Shown here one piece after another: positions 46,666-56,193 of a DNA stretch of 64,000 bases. The stretch lies in the NCBI RefSeq assembly GCF_937912035.1, contig NZ_CALDPF010000022.1, positions 111,785 through 175,784 on the forward strand, read 5' to 3'. Numbering within the stretch: the first letter of the stretch is position 1; every line of letters starts with the position of its first letter. Source of the DNA: an uncultured Bacteroides sp. (GTDB taxonomy: Bacteria > Bacteroidota > Bacteroidia > Bacteroidales > Bacteroidaceae). The translations under genes were made by a program, and so were the position numbers. The notes under the pieces were generated by a model that saw only the letters and a program-made list of their open reading frames with translations, was not told the DNA's origin and made no database searches.

Positions 46666-48147
46666 TTATTTCTTTATAAATCGGTTAATAACAGGGATAC
46701 TTCTCAAAGGTAAGTCTTTTTTTATGATATATGCAACAAACAGCACAAGTAATAATGTACGGAAAGCAATACGCAACACTGTATTTTCAGGATAAATGTA
46801 TATTGATGCTACATAAAGCACTGCCGCAAAAACCAGATAGACGAACATATCCTTTATAGGATAAGCCACAGGATATTTCTTCTGACCTATGAAATACGAC
46901 AGAACAGTGATAAGTCCGTAGCCTGCCACCGATGCCCATGCCGAAGCCAGATATCCGTACTTAGGAACCAGCCAGATATTGAGTATAAGTATCACCGCAC
47001 ATCCTATAAGAGAGAAATATGCTCCCCAGCGTGTCTCGTCAATCAGCTTATACCAGAAAGAAAGATTGAAATAGATTCCTTTCAGTATCTCGGCTCCCAT
47101 TACTATAGCAACCACACTAAGGCCTTCCCAATAGTCCGGAGCTACCATATATTTCAGGATATCCATATAAAACATAACAGCCAGAAATGCCAACAGAGAG
47201 AAGATAAAGAAATACTTCATTGCTCCTGCGTAGGAGGATGTGCTGTCCTTCTTATTGCTGTTGCCAAACACGAAAGGCTCGTAGGCATATCTGAAAGCCT
47301 GGGTAAACATAGCCATAATCATTGCTACCTTACTTGTAGCACTATATATACCCAGTTGTACAAGTCCCTCCTGACGGTCATCATAAAGGAAAGGATATAT
47401 CATCTTGTCAACAGTCTGATTCAATATTCCCACTACCCCGAATATAAGTATCGGGAATGAATAGCTTAACATACGTTTCTGAAGTTCGAAGTCAGGTTTA
47501 AAAGTCAGCTGTCTCAGTTCCGGAATAAAGAAGAGCATCTGTGCCGCCGACATTATCAGATTCGACACAAATATGTAGCCCACCAGATAATCAGGATTAT
47601 AGAACCATGAGATCAATGAAGGCGCATGTTCATTCAGCCATGGACAAAGAAGAAGAAAGAACAAATTCAAAGCAATATTGCCTATTATATTGAAAAGCTT
47701 GATTGATGCAAACTTTATAGGCCGTTTCTTATATCTGAGCCATGCAAAAGGAATACAAAGAAACGAATCGAGAGCCACTACCACCATCATCATCCCTACA
47801 TAATCCTTATGGTCGGGATATTCAAGGAATTGCGATATAGGCTCCAGAAAAATCAAACCAAGAATGACGAAAAGCAACGAAAGTCCCCCCACGAAAAGGG
47901 ATGTATTGGAGAATACCTTTACTGAATCCTCTTCCGACTTGTTTGCAAAGCGAAAAAAACCTGTCTCCATACCGAAAGTAAGGAAAACAAGTATAAGTGC
48001 CGTATAAGCATATACATTCGACACTACACCGTAGCCTCCCGACTCTGCCGAAAGGACTGCCGTATATAGCGGAACGAGCAGATAGTTGAGGAAACGTCCT
48101 ACTATACTGCTCAGTCCGTAAATTGCTGTATCTTTAACTAATGACAC
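46666..48147 (-). CDS. Polysaccharide flippase (Wzx/RfbX-like, MOP superfamily)
   Basis: 493 residues with about 12-14 hydrophobic segments, starting with SLVKDTAIYGLSSIVGRFLN, typical of Wzx-type O-antigen or lipid-linked polysaccharide flippases. It moves undecaprenyl-linked oligosaccharide across the inner membrane. The start is a GTG at 48147; no in-frame ATG occurs near the conserved N-terminus, and the first conserved residues follow directly. It lies between ruvB (56-base gap) and the DUF389 gene (2-base gap). Confidence 0.88.
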   Translation of the reverse strand: MSLVKDTAIYGLSSIVGRFLNYLLVPLYTAVLSAESGGYGVVSNVYAYTALILVFLTFGMETGFFRFANKSEEDSVKVFSNTSLFVGGLSLLFVILGLIFLEPISQFLEYPDHKDYVGMMMVVVALDSFLCIPFAWLRYKKRPIKFASIKLFNIIGNIALNLFFLLLCPWLNEHAPSLISWFYNPDYLVGYIFVSNLIMSAAQMLFFIPELRQLTFKPDFELQKRMLSYSFPILIFGVVGILNQTVDKMIYPFLYDDRQEGLVQLGIYSATSKVAMIMAMFTQAFRYAYEPFVFGNSNKKDSTSSYAGAMKYFFIFSLLAFLAVMFYMDILKYMVAPDYWEGLSVVAIVMGAEILKGIYFNLSFWYKLIDETRWGAYFSLIGCAVILILNIWLVPKYGYLASAWASVAGYGLITVLSYFIGQKKYPVAYPIKDMFVYLVFAAVLYVASIYIYPENTVLRIAFRTLLLVLFVAYIIKKDLPLRSIPVINRFIKK

Positions 48148-48203
48148 GTTGGTAATTAATAATTAAGAACTGAAAGTCAACGAAGTTAATTAAAAATTAA
48201 GAG

Positions 48204-49229
48204 CTAATCAAAAAGCGTTTTCTCCTGCTGCCAAATGCTCCTTCCAAGATGTTTGTATGCCAATTCTGTAACTTCACGACCACGCGGAGTGCGTTTCAGG
48301 AAACCTTCCTTTATAAGGAAAGGCTCATACACTTCCTCCAGTGTACCCGGGTCTTCACCCAAAGCAGTGGCAATGGTAGTAAGCCCTACAGGACCACCCT
48401 TGAACTTGTCGATAATAGTACAAAGAATCTTGTTGTCTATCTCATCGAGTCCATAGCGGTCGATGTTCAAAGCTTCAAGAGCATATTTGGCTATTTTCAA
48501 ATCAATATGCCCATCTCCTTTCACCTGGGCAAAATCGCGTACTCGTCGGAGCAAGGCATTTGCTATACGTGGAGTTCCACGGCTTCTTGATGCAATCTCA
48601 CCTGCAGCCTCAACATCGCATGTCACCCCGAGAATACCGGCCGAACGCATAACTATGCGCGACAAAACATTCTCATCGTAATACTCCAGATGAAGATTTA
48701 TACCGAATCTGGCTCTGAGCGGTGCTGTAAGCAATCCGCTGCGTGTAGTAGCACCCACAAGAGTAAAAGGATTCAAATCAAGCTGTATGCTTCGTGCCGA
48801 CGGTCCTTTGTCTATCATAATGTCTATACGATAGTCTTCCATAGCGGAATACAGGAACTCCTCGACTACCGGACTCAGACGGTGTATCTCATCGATAAAC
48901 AACACATCATTAGGTTCCAGACTTGTCAACACTCCGGCCAAATCACCAGGTTTGTCAAGTACAGGCCCTGAAGTAACCTTGAAACCTACTCCAAGCTCGT
49001 TTGCTATGATATTACTCAATGTAGTCTTTCCCAATCCCGGAGGTCCATGAAGCAACACATGGTCCAGAGCCTCAGCCCTGAGCCTTGCAGCCTTCACAAA
49101 GATACGCAGATTATCGACCACCTTGTCCTGCCCGCTGAAATCCTCAAACTGTAGCGGACGGAGGGCGTTCTCAAAATCGCGTTCTTTTCCCGTAGGCTTA
49201 TAATCTCTTATATCAAACTGATCTTCCAT
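48204..49229 (-). CDS. ruvB: Holliday junction branch-migration helicase RuvB
   Basis: 341 residues. AAA+ core with Walker A GPPGLGKTTLSNIIANELG, Walker B VLFIDEIHRLSP, sensor I GATTRSGLLTAPLRARFG, sensor II GTPRIANALLRR, and a winged-helix end (PFLIKEGFLKRTPRGREVT). RuvB drives branch migration with RuvA during recombination repair. A TAATTTTG -7 box lies at 49252-49259. Confidence 0.98.
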   Translation of the reverse strand: MEDQFDIRDYKPTGKERDFENALRPLQFEDFSGQDKVVDNLRIFVKAARLRAEALDHVLLHGPPGLGKTTLSNIIANELGVGFKVTSGPVLDKPGDLAGVLTSLEPNDVLFIDEIHRLSPVVEEFLYSAMEDYRIDIMIDKGPSARSIQLDLNPFTLVGATTRSGLLTAPLRARFGINLHLEYYDENVLSRIVMRSAGILGVTCDVEAAGEIASRSRGTPRIANALLRRVRDFAQVKGDGHIDLKIAKYALEALNIDRYGLDEIDNKILCTIIDKFKGGPVGLTTIATALGEDPGTLEEVYEPFLIKEGFLKRTPRGREVTELAYKHLGRSIWQQEKTLFD

Positions 49230-49251
49230 ATAATATTGTAAAATACAAATG

Positions 49252-49259
49252 CAAAATTA
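49252..49259 (-). promoter_or_regulatory. -7 box for ruvB-flippase-DUF389 operon
   Basis: Minus-strand TAATTTTG (TAnnTTTG) lies 23 bases before the ruvB ATG at 49229. Confidence 0.45.
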
Positions 49260-49325
49260 CAAAAGAAAATCATGAAAAGAACATATTTAAGCCAAAATAG
49301 GATAAACAGTAAGTGCATCATTGCT

Positions 49326-50849
49326 TTATAACGGCAGCGTTATCTTAAAGTATTCACTGTCTCTATGCTCTTTCTTGATTATATCAACCAACTTCTGTAC
49401 AATATCAGGATGATTTGCTGAAATATCATTATCCTCATGAATATCAACTGATAAATCATATAGATGAGGTTTGCCTTTTTTTACGACCAGCTTCCAGTCG
49501 CCCATACGTACAGCCATCTGGTCTGTTTCATGAAATTCCCAATACAGATAGTCATGTTTCTTCTGCATTTCATCATTTCCCATCAATGTAGGAGCAAACG
49601 ATATACCGTCGAAACAGTCACCTTCAAGTTTCTTGTTCAAATACTTTTTAGGGAATTTCTTATCGCCAACCAATTCGCAGAAAGTAGGCATAATATCATA
49701 GAAAGCCAACTGATGATCATTCACTGTTCCTGCCTCTACTTTACCAGGCCAACGCACTATAAAAGGTATTCTTATTCCACCTTCATAGCACTGACGCTTC
49801 AAACCACGCAATTTTCCATCACGACCGAAAAATTCAGGATCTGCACCACCCTCTTCGTGAGGACCGTTATCACTACTGAATATTACTATGGTATTCTCAT
49901 CAAAACCTTTCTCTTTCAGCTTCGCCAATATTTCCCCAACGTATGCATCCAGACGGGTTATCATTCCCGCAAACTCGGCATGAGTATGTACTGCAGGATT
50001 GTATCTGCTACCTTCCGAGCCTCCCCAAGTCTTGTCGTGGAAGAACTTTTTCTTATAAGACTTCAAAATGGAATCATTGGGCTGGACCAGTTCGGCATGT
50101 GGCAGCGTGTATGTAAAGAATCCATAGAAAGGAGTATTTCCGTCTTGCGAATCAATCCACTTAAGAGCCTCACGATGAATCATATCAGCAGAATATTGTG
50201 GACGTTTCTTATAGTCATCGCCATACATAGGATATTTGATATTTTCATCCATAGTGACACGTACAGTTGCCGTATCACCGAGCGACTTGCTGTAACGGTT
50301 GAGAAAATTTGGATAATACAGATGTGCCTGGAACTGACAGATAAAACCATAATACTCATCTATACCACGTTTATCGGGAGTAGAACACGAGCCTTCGTAT
50401 CCTCCTGCCCATTTACCGAACATACCCGTGGTATATCCGTTCTTTTTCATTATCTCCGGAAGGATTATATGCTCTGGATCGTACGGTTCCTGGCCAACTA
50501 CTGTATACTCATCGTTGTCGCCATACTTAACGGTAGAAGCATTCTTCCAATATTCTTTATTTCCACGCACATGTGTATGTCCCGAATGCTGTCCTGTCAT
50601 TATCGTTGCACGCGACGGCGCACTAACCGGACTACCGGCGTATGCTTGTGTAAAGCGCATTCCTTCCTGCGCCATACGATCCAGATTGGGAGTGTTAATA
50701 TATTTCTGACCATAACATCCCAAGTCACCATATCCCATATCGTCGCATAAGATAAAAATGATATTAGGTTTCTCTGTCGCTTTAGCGGCATGAACTTGGC
50801 ATATTCCAGTTGCCAATATCCCTGTAGAAATCATCAAATTCTTAATCAT
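49326..50849 (-). CDS. S1-family sulfatase (Ser-type), arylsulfatase A-like
   Basis: 507 residues with signal peptide (MIKNLMISTGILATGICQVH). Metal-binding start NIIFILCDDMGYGDLGCYG; activation motif S-A-P-S-R with Ser 76 (SPVSAPSRATIMTG) instead of Cys; GMFGKWAGG; IFSSDNGPHEEGG. The Ser must be converted to formylglycine by an anaerobic sulfatase-maturating enzyme, which is not in this window. Family members remove sulfate from sugars of host glycosaminoglycans, mucins or algal polymers; the exact substrate cannot be told here. Separated from the second sulfatase by about 290 bases and a terminator. Confidence 0.93.
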   Translation of the reverse strand: MIKNLMISTGILATGICQVHAAKATEKPNIIFILCDDMGYGDLGCYGQKYINTPNLDRMAQEGMRFTQAYAGSPVSAPSRATIMTGQHSGHTHVRGNKEYWKNASTVKYGDNDEYTVVGQEPYDPEHIILPEIMKKNGYTTGMFGKWAGGYEGSCSTPDKRGIDEYYGFICQFQAHLYYPNFLNRYSKSLGDTATVRVTMDENIKYPMYGDDYKKRPQYSADMIHREALKWIDSQDGNTPFYGFFTYTLPHAELVQPNDSILKSYKKKFFHDKTWGGSEGSRYNPAVHTHAEFAGMITRLDAYVGEILAKLKEKGFDENTIVIFSSDNGPHEEGGADPEFFGRDGKLRGLKRQCYEGGIRIPFIVRWPGKVEAGTVNDHQLAFYDIMPTFCELVGDKKFPKKYLNKKLEGDCFDGISFAPTLMGNDEMQKKHDYLYWEFHETDQMAVRMGDWKLVVKKGKPHLYDLSVDIHEDNDISANHPDIVQKLVDIIKKEHRDSEYFKITLPL

Positions 50850-51056
50850 AATATTTTGAATTTTGAGGTTAAATCTTTAAAATTAAGTTAGATCAATCAG
50901 TTACGCCTAGTTTAACCAATCATTTTTTTGCATACGAATATAAGGATATTTTTCGGGATAAAATATTTCAGGACAAAACAAATTGAAAATTTAATATTTA
51001 AGAGCTTTTTAAATTTGAAATACAAAAGAATGTTTCTAAATATCAGGATACATATA

Positions 51057-51098
51057 AAAGTTCTATGCCCTAAATCTGTTCTTAAGACATAGAACTTT
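51057..51098 (-). terminator. Terminator after the second sulfatase
   Basis: AAAGTTCTATG pairs with CATAGAACTTT around a 20-base loop; the minus-strand copy is followed by TTTTATATG. Confidence 0.75.
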
Positions 51099-51143
51099 AC
51101 CTATAAGATTTATTTATTAATACGAGAATCTCTTACATCTCAT

Positions 51144-52703
51144 TTAATCTACTTCATCAGGCCATGGAACAGGCTTGCCTGTAGCCTTTAAAGACGGACG
51201 TTGAGCACCTACTTTTCTCAAATATTGACCTAAGTTTTCAGATAGTTCTTTTACTAGAGCAGGATATTCAGAAACTAGGTTATTATTCTCTCCTATGTCA
51301 TTTGGGATATTATAAAGTTCCTTCTTCCCTGTTTCATAGAAATATATAAGTTTCCAGTCACCTTTCCTCACAGTACAGGTAGGACCGATTCCGGGACCAT
51401 CTTCCCCCCATAAGTTAGGACAATTCCAATAAAGGCTTCTATCCTCTGACGGCTTTCCATTTTTCTTAAGATATGGAACAAAACTTACACCATCAATAAT
51501 CTGAGGAGCCTTATATTCTGTAACACCTGCCATTTCAAGTATTGTAGGATAATAATCCTCTGCTATAACATAGTCATCACACCGGCTTCCCGGTTCTGTA
51601 ACTCCAGGCCAGCTGACAATCATCGGTTCACGGATACCTCCTTCATAAGCTGAGCCCTTGCCACATTTAAGAGGTGCATTCTGTGTAAATAAAGGCTCAT
51701 CACGCCACTCGCTTCCTGTTGCATATCCTCCATTGTCACCCATAAAAAGAATAATAGTATTATCTGCCTCACCATTCTTTTCAAGCCAGTCCATAATATC
51801 TCCAAGACTCTTGTCCATGCCCTCTATCAATGAAGCATATGCAGCCTCTTTATCGGACATACCTTTTTTCTTGTATTTATCAAAAAAGCGCATATCCTTA
51901 TCTATTGGAATATGAATGGCATAATGAGACATATATAAATAGAAAGGCTGATTATACTGTTTAGCTTTATCCAATGCCTTTATAGCTTCCAATGTCAATG
52001 CTTCTGTAACGAATGTTCCGGTCTTCCAATATTTCTCCAATCCTGGAACAGACATAAGCGATGTAGGATTACCTTGATCATCATGACCATAACTCAACTC
52101 ACTCAGATAAGTAGCCAATCCACCTGCCGCATGCCCAGAGATATTTGTTTCAAACCCGAAATGTGTAGGATTTTCCCCCGGAGTATCTATAGCTCCCCAG
52201 TGAGCCTTTCCACAATGAATAGTATGGTATCCACTATCCTTCAGATACTGGACAAATGAAGTTCCAACAAATGTATTGTTTGTACCCGAAACCTGTGCTA
52301 TACCATTATAGTTCCAGTCCGGCATCATAAGAACATCACTAGTGCGGTCTGTTGATTTATTCTTCTGAAGTGTCCAGTTTGTAACTCTATGACGTGCAGC
52401 ATTAGCACCGGTCATGATACTACATCTTGTAGGGGAACTAATGCTGGAAGCATATGCCTGTGTAAACAACATTCCTTGTCTGGCAAGACGTTCCATATTA
52501 GGAGTCTCATAAAGCCTGTTGAAATCAGTTTTCTGAGTCCAAAAAGGAACTGACGTATCCTGCCACCCCATATCATCTACCAGGAAAAAGATAATATTAG
52601 GCCGACTATTCTCTTTTTGAGCATAAATATGCTGCAAAGGCATAGCCGAAAGTAAAGAGAATGCAACCCATGAGCCAGATATTGTATAAAATGATTTTTT
52701 CAT
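51144..52703 (-). CDS. S1-family sulfatase (Ser-type), second copy
   Basis: 519 residues from ATG 52703 (the frame opens further upstream, but this ATG begins the signal peptide MKKSFYTISGSWVAFSLLS). Motifs: NIIFFLVDDMGWQDTSVPFW, activation motif S-S-P-T-R with Ser 89 (SISSPTRCSIMTG), HTIHCGKAHWG, and ILFMGDNGG. Like its neighbour it needs the anaerobic maturating enzyme. The sequence between the motifs differs strongly from the first sulfatase, so the two probably remove sulfate from different positions or sugars. The start lies 13 bases after the GH29 stop. Confidence 0.93.
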   Translation of the reverse strand: MKKSFYTISGSWVAFSLLSAMPLQHIYAQKENSRPNIIFFLVDDMGWQDTSVPFWTQKTDFNRLYETPNMERLARQGMLFTQAYASSISSPTRCSIMTGANAARHRVTNWTLQKNKSTDRTSDVLMMPDWNYNGIAQVSGTNNTFVGTSFVQYLKDSGYHTIHCGKAHWGAIDTPGENPTHFGFETNISGHAAGGLATYLSELSYGHDDQGNPTSLMSVPGLEKYWKTGTFVTEALTLEAIKALDKAKQYNQPFYLYMSHYAIHIPIDKDMRFFDKYKKKGMSDKEAAYASLIEGMDKSLGDIMDWLEKNGEADNTIILFMGDNGGYATGSEWRDEPLFTQNAPLKCGKGSAYEGGIREPMIVSWPGVTEPGSRCDDYVIAEDYYPTILEMAGVTEYKAPQIIDGVSFVPYLKKNGKPSEDRSLYWNCPNLWGEDGPGIGPTCTVRKGDWKLIYFYETGKKELYNIPNDIGENNNLVSEYPALVKELSENLGQYLRKVGAQRPSLKATGKPVPWPDEVD

Positions 52704-52716
52704 AACGTTAAAAGAT

Positions 52717-54120
52717 TTATTCAGAACAATAATATACACTGAAATTAGTAACTACCGGTGTATCCAGACACCCTTTTATCTCAAGGCGAACAGCATCTGT
52801 TTCTACTGTTTCGAATGATTCAATTCGCTTATTTCCAACAGATGAACCTTCACAGACTGTTTTCCATTTACCATCTACCTTAACCTTTACCTGATAACTA
52901 CGAATGCGCTCACCAAACTGAATATCCTCCTGAATCATATAATAATTTACAGGTTGTTTTTTATCAAGCCTAATTGTAAATGACTTCTTTTCACCGGCAA
53001 CCTTGGACAACGGTGTTTGGAAACGTCTGTTTATCTCCGTTCCCCACTCTTGCAGGCGTTTTACATCACCATCAGGAATAAGACCGTCAGGATTTGGTGT
53101 CAATCCAATCATCAATGTAGCATTACGACCTACAGATTTTTCATACATATCCATAAGATTTTCCAAAGGATATACAGCCTTATCATCATCACCAGGCTCC
53201 CAAAACCACTCATGTCTTCCATTATAGCCACGCAGAGGAGCATCAGCCATCGCCGGTACCCAATATTTACCGTCAGGATCTCCATGAACCAACAAACGAG
53301 TGTGTTCATTCTTATCTTCAGTTGCATTGCTATGACTAAACGGATAAGGGAAAGTACTCCAGCACGGATAACCCACTGTTCCGCTTTCAGAGCCACCCCA
53401 TCTCAAGTCAGCACGGTTCACATTATGATAAAAAAGACAATTTGGCTGATACTTGTTCACAATCGGTTCTACATCAGGTCCCAAGCCATTAGGATCGTCA
53501 GCACCACCGTCAAACCAAATCATAAACAACTCGCCATAACGGGTACAAAGTTCCGTAACCATTTTCTCACAAAGCCGTTTATACCATAGTTGTCGGTTAC
53601 GGGCAAATTCTCCTTCGCCTTCTGCCTTAAAATTATGAATACCCAATAATGAATTCCAACGGATACCTATGTAAATTCCAGGCTGAATATCATATTTACG
53701 ACAAGAGTTTACAAAATCACGAACTATATCGCCTTTACCATCTCTCCATTTTACGGCCTTCAAACAATAAGGATTTACATCACTTTGCCACAGACCAAAC
53801 CCTGTTTCATGTGTAGCAGTAAGCACAGCAAATTTTGCTCCTGCCGCCTTTGCCGAACGAATCCACTGGTCTGTATCCAGATGTTCGGGATTGAAAATAT
53901 TATAATCTTCAATAGGATTTATACGATTATTACCCTGACCGTATACAATACCGTCAAAAACATGAAGATCGTAATGAAAAACTACGCCCATCTCTGCCTG
54001 ATGCCATTTAAGCTGACGAGCTGCAGGCACAGGATATGAAAGTTCAGGCGACTTAGAATAACCTGAAAAACAGATTACAGAAGTAACCGATAAAATCAAC
54101 AATACTTTATTAATAAACAT
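52717..54120 (-). CDS. GH29 alpha-L-fucosidase with C-terminal F5/8-type domain
   Basis: 467 residues with signal peptide (MFINKVLLILSVTSVICFSG). Barrel motifs: WHQAEMGVVFHYDLHVFDG, FAVLTATHETGFGLWQSD, GIYIGIRWNSLLG, and MIWFDGGADDP with the nucleophile Asp 204. About 350-467 form a discoidin-like carbohydrate-binding domain (FTIRLDKKQPVNYYMIQEDI, VRLEIKGCLDTPVVTNFSVY). It is diverged from the other GH29 at 27625, so its linkage preference may differ. It is co-transcribed with the following sulfatase. Confidence 0.9.
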   Translation of the reverse strand: MFINKVLLILSVTSVICFSGYSKSPELSYPVPAARQLKWHQAEMGVVFHYDLHVFDGIVYGQGNNRINPIEDYNIFNPEHLDTDQWIRSAKAAGAKFAVLTATHETGFGLWQSDVNPYCLKAVKWRDGKGDIVRDFVNSCRKYDIQPGIYIGIRWNSLLGIHNFKAEGEGEFARNRQLWYKRLCEKMVTELCTRYGELFMIWFDGGADDPNGLGPDVEPIVNKYQPNCLFYHNVNRADLRWGGSESGTVGYPCWSTFPYPFSHSNATEDKNEHTRLLVHGDPDGKYWVPAMADAPLRGYNGRHEWFWEPGDDDKAVYPLENLMDMYEKSVGRNATLMIGLTPNPDGLIPDGDVKRLQEWGTEINRRFQTPLSKVAGEKKSFTIRLDKKQPVNYYMIQEDIQFGERIRSYQVKVKVDGKWKTVCEGSSVGNKRIESFETVETDAVRLEIKGCLDTPVVTNFSVYYCSE

Positions 54121-54162
54121 AGTTATAAGTTTTTTATATAGTCACTATTACCTATTTTTATA

Positions 54163-54170
54163 CAAATATA
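54163..54170 (-). promoter_or_regulatory. -7 box for GH29-sulfatase operon
   Basis: Minus-strand TATATTTG (TAnnTTTG) lies 43 bases before ATG 54120, just downstream of the SusD2 terminator. Confidence 0.4.
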
Positions 54171-54178
54171 ATATTTAT

Positions 54179-54232
54179 AAAAAAGACACACCTATAAGCT
54201 ATAAGCAAGCTAATCATGGCGTGTCTTTTTTA
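54179..54232 (-). terminator. Terminator after SusD2
   Basis: AAAAAGACACACC pairs with GGCGTGTCTTTTT around a 25-base spacer containing AAGCTATAAGCAAGCT; the minus strand ends in a T-run. Confidence 0.85.
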
Positions 54233-54265
54233 ATTCATTTTAATTCAATAATTGAAAAAACTTAA

Positions 54266-56173
54266 TCACTCATTGGCAAACCCGCCAGCCTTAACAGGCC
54301 ATCCTGGATTTTGGTAAACGACTGATGTAGAAACATCACCACCTGGTTCCGGAGTTGACATACGAAATACGTCATAAGATAATGGAGAAAGATAATTAGC
54401 TTCTTCAAATGTATAACCATCTTTTGCTGCCACATTATTCCAGTATGGACGCAAATATTTACCATTTTCTGCTTCTGGAGATGGTTTAAAAGTATCATCA
54501 ATTTTTGAATACTCAGTATACATACTGCTCCAATAGTTTAAACCTTCGGTATGATAATTCTTCATCATATCTAAAGCACGCCAACGATACAAATCATCAA
54601 GTCTCATACCTTCAGCGATAAATTCACATCGTCTCTCTCTACGTATATTATACAAAGTCTTGTCTATAAGTTCAGTTCCTGAATATTTAGCAAGGTCAAT
54701 TTCTTTATTCAAATCTGTTGCATCAATTGTAGCTTGGAAATCATCACTTACTCCTGCTCTAACACGCAGACGTTTCCAATACTTTTTACTATACTCATCA
54801 AGAGAAGCATTTTTCATATAATCAGCCTCCATGTAATTCAAATAAGCCTCTGCTACTCTGAATATAGGTAATCCCAATGGATATGGAGAATTAATCTGAA
54901 CATCATTATCTATCCATCCTTTTCTTGGTATATATCCAGTAGGAGTTCTGCTAATAGAACCCGTACTAGTCAAAGCAGGATATTCGAAATAAATATTACC
55001 GATAATCTTATCACCAGGCTTAGCCATAGAAGTAGCCAGACGCTGATCACGGTTTTCTACCACAGCATCCAATGTTGCATCTCCTTTATATTCATTTCCG
55101 GCAGCATACCAAGGCTTTCCACTTTGCATAAGGAAACTTTCTATCAAAGAACGTGTGTATCCTGTACCTGCACCATTAACGCGAACAACATCTTTTCCTT
55201 CAGAATTCTTTGTAATTGTATTACCATGTGTAGCTCCAACTACGTTATTCTGCACTTTGGCATCAGCACTGTACATACGCCATAACAGAATCTCATTCTG
55301 AGAAGAATAGTCGACAGAATTGAACAGACCTGCATAATTCTGTTCAAGTTCCACAGGCTCAGCTACCTCTTTTGCCTCTTTCATAGCCTCATCAAGGAAA
55401 AATTCAATCTCCTGATCCAAATTTCCATTAAAAGTACCACCCGGCCAATTTGGGCCACCAGGAACACGGGGAGTATTTTTATGATAAGTTTCCCATGAGG
55501 CCTCATACAACGCAACCCTAGACTTAAACAATCTGGCACTTTCTCGGTTCAAACGATGATTTGTTCTTCCATCTGATTTTGGTAAAAGATTATTTATGGC
55601 ATTATCCAAATCACTCAATATAAATCTAGCCACTTCATTACGTGGTTTTCGTTTGTTTGCCTCTACATTGGCTGCATAATCACCATCAGTCAATACTTTT
55701 GTCAATATAGGGAAATCACCATAAGCTTTCAGATAATTAAAATAAATATAAGCTCTGAAAAAATACATTTCGCCAATATACTGTTTTACCATATCTGAAC
55801 TTGTCAGAGTTCCGTTTTTCAAATTAGCCTCAGTCTGTGCGAGGAAAAGATTACAATCTCTTATAGCACCAAAGTTACCATAACTTCCACTTTCAGGAAC
55901 CTGTATACGCTGAGGAATAAAGTTATTATTAGGATTCTCACCAGCCTGATTATCACTATTATTATCAGTGGCAAAATAACCAAATGAATTTGTTGCTGTA
56001 CCATGATCAGGCAAGAAATCATATTTTGCATTACAATATGGCATCAATTGGTTTTCTGCTGTAAAGAAACCCTCATTAACATTATCAGACAATGGAGCTT
56101 TTTCAAGAAAATCTGAACATGACACCATAAACATGGCTGTACCAAACAGTCCAAAAATATATTTTAATTTCAT
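54266..56173 (-). CDS. SusD/RagB-family outer-membrane lipoprotein (SusD2)
   Basis: 635 residues. The frame is open to a TTG at 56218, but ATG 56173 starts the lipoprotein signal (LFGTAMFMVSCSDFLEKAPL, acylated Cys in VSC). SusD helix motif IGEMYFFRAYIYFNYLKAYG and C-terminal YNIRRERRCEFIAEGMRLDD are present. It binds glycan on the cell surface over SusC2, whose stop lies 20 bases upstream. The operon is transcribed away from HTCS3. Confidence 0.97.
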   Translation of the reverse strand: MKLKYIFGLFGTAMFMVSCSDFLEKAPLSDNVNEGFFTAENQLMPYCNAKYDFLPDHGTATNSFGYFATDNNSDNQAGENPNNNFIPQRIQVPESGSYGNFGAIRDCNLFLAQTEANLKNGTLTSSDMVKQYIGEMYFFRAYIYFNYLKAYGDFPILTKVLTDGDYAANVEANKRKPRNEVARFILSDLDNAINNLLPKSDGRTNHRLNRESARLFKSRVALYEASWETYHKNTPRVPGGPNWPGGTFNGNLDQEIEFFLDEAMKEAKEVAEPVELEQNYAGLFNSVDYSSQNEILLWRMYSADAKVQNNVVGATHGNTITKNSEGKDVVRVNGAGTGYTRSLIESFLMQSGKPWYAAGNEYKGDATLDAVVENRDQRLATSMAKPGDKIIGNIYFEYPALTSTGSISRTPTGYIPRKGWIDNDVQINSPYPLGLPIFRVAEAYLNYMEADYMKNASLDEYSKKYWKRLRVRAGVSDDFQATIDATDLNKEIDLAKYSGTELIDKTLYNIRRERRCEFIAEGMRLDDLYRWRALDMMKNYHTEGLNYWSSMYTEYSKIDDTFKPSPEAENGKYLRPYWNNVAAKDGYTFEEANYLSPLSYDVFRMSTPEPGGDVSTSVVYQNPGWPVKAGGFANE

Positions 56174-56193
56174 ATCAATCTCATTTTTTAGTT

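Noticed and set aside
49464..50750. 428-residue open frame on the plus strand
   Set aside because: It lies wholly antisense to the first sulfatase, has no signal or family motifs, and is rich in Ile, Thr, Cys and Phe as expected for a reverse-strand shadow.
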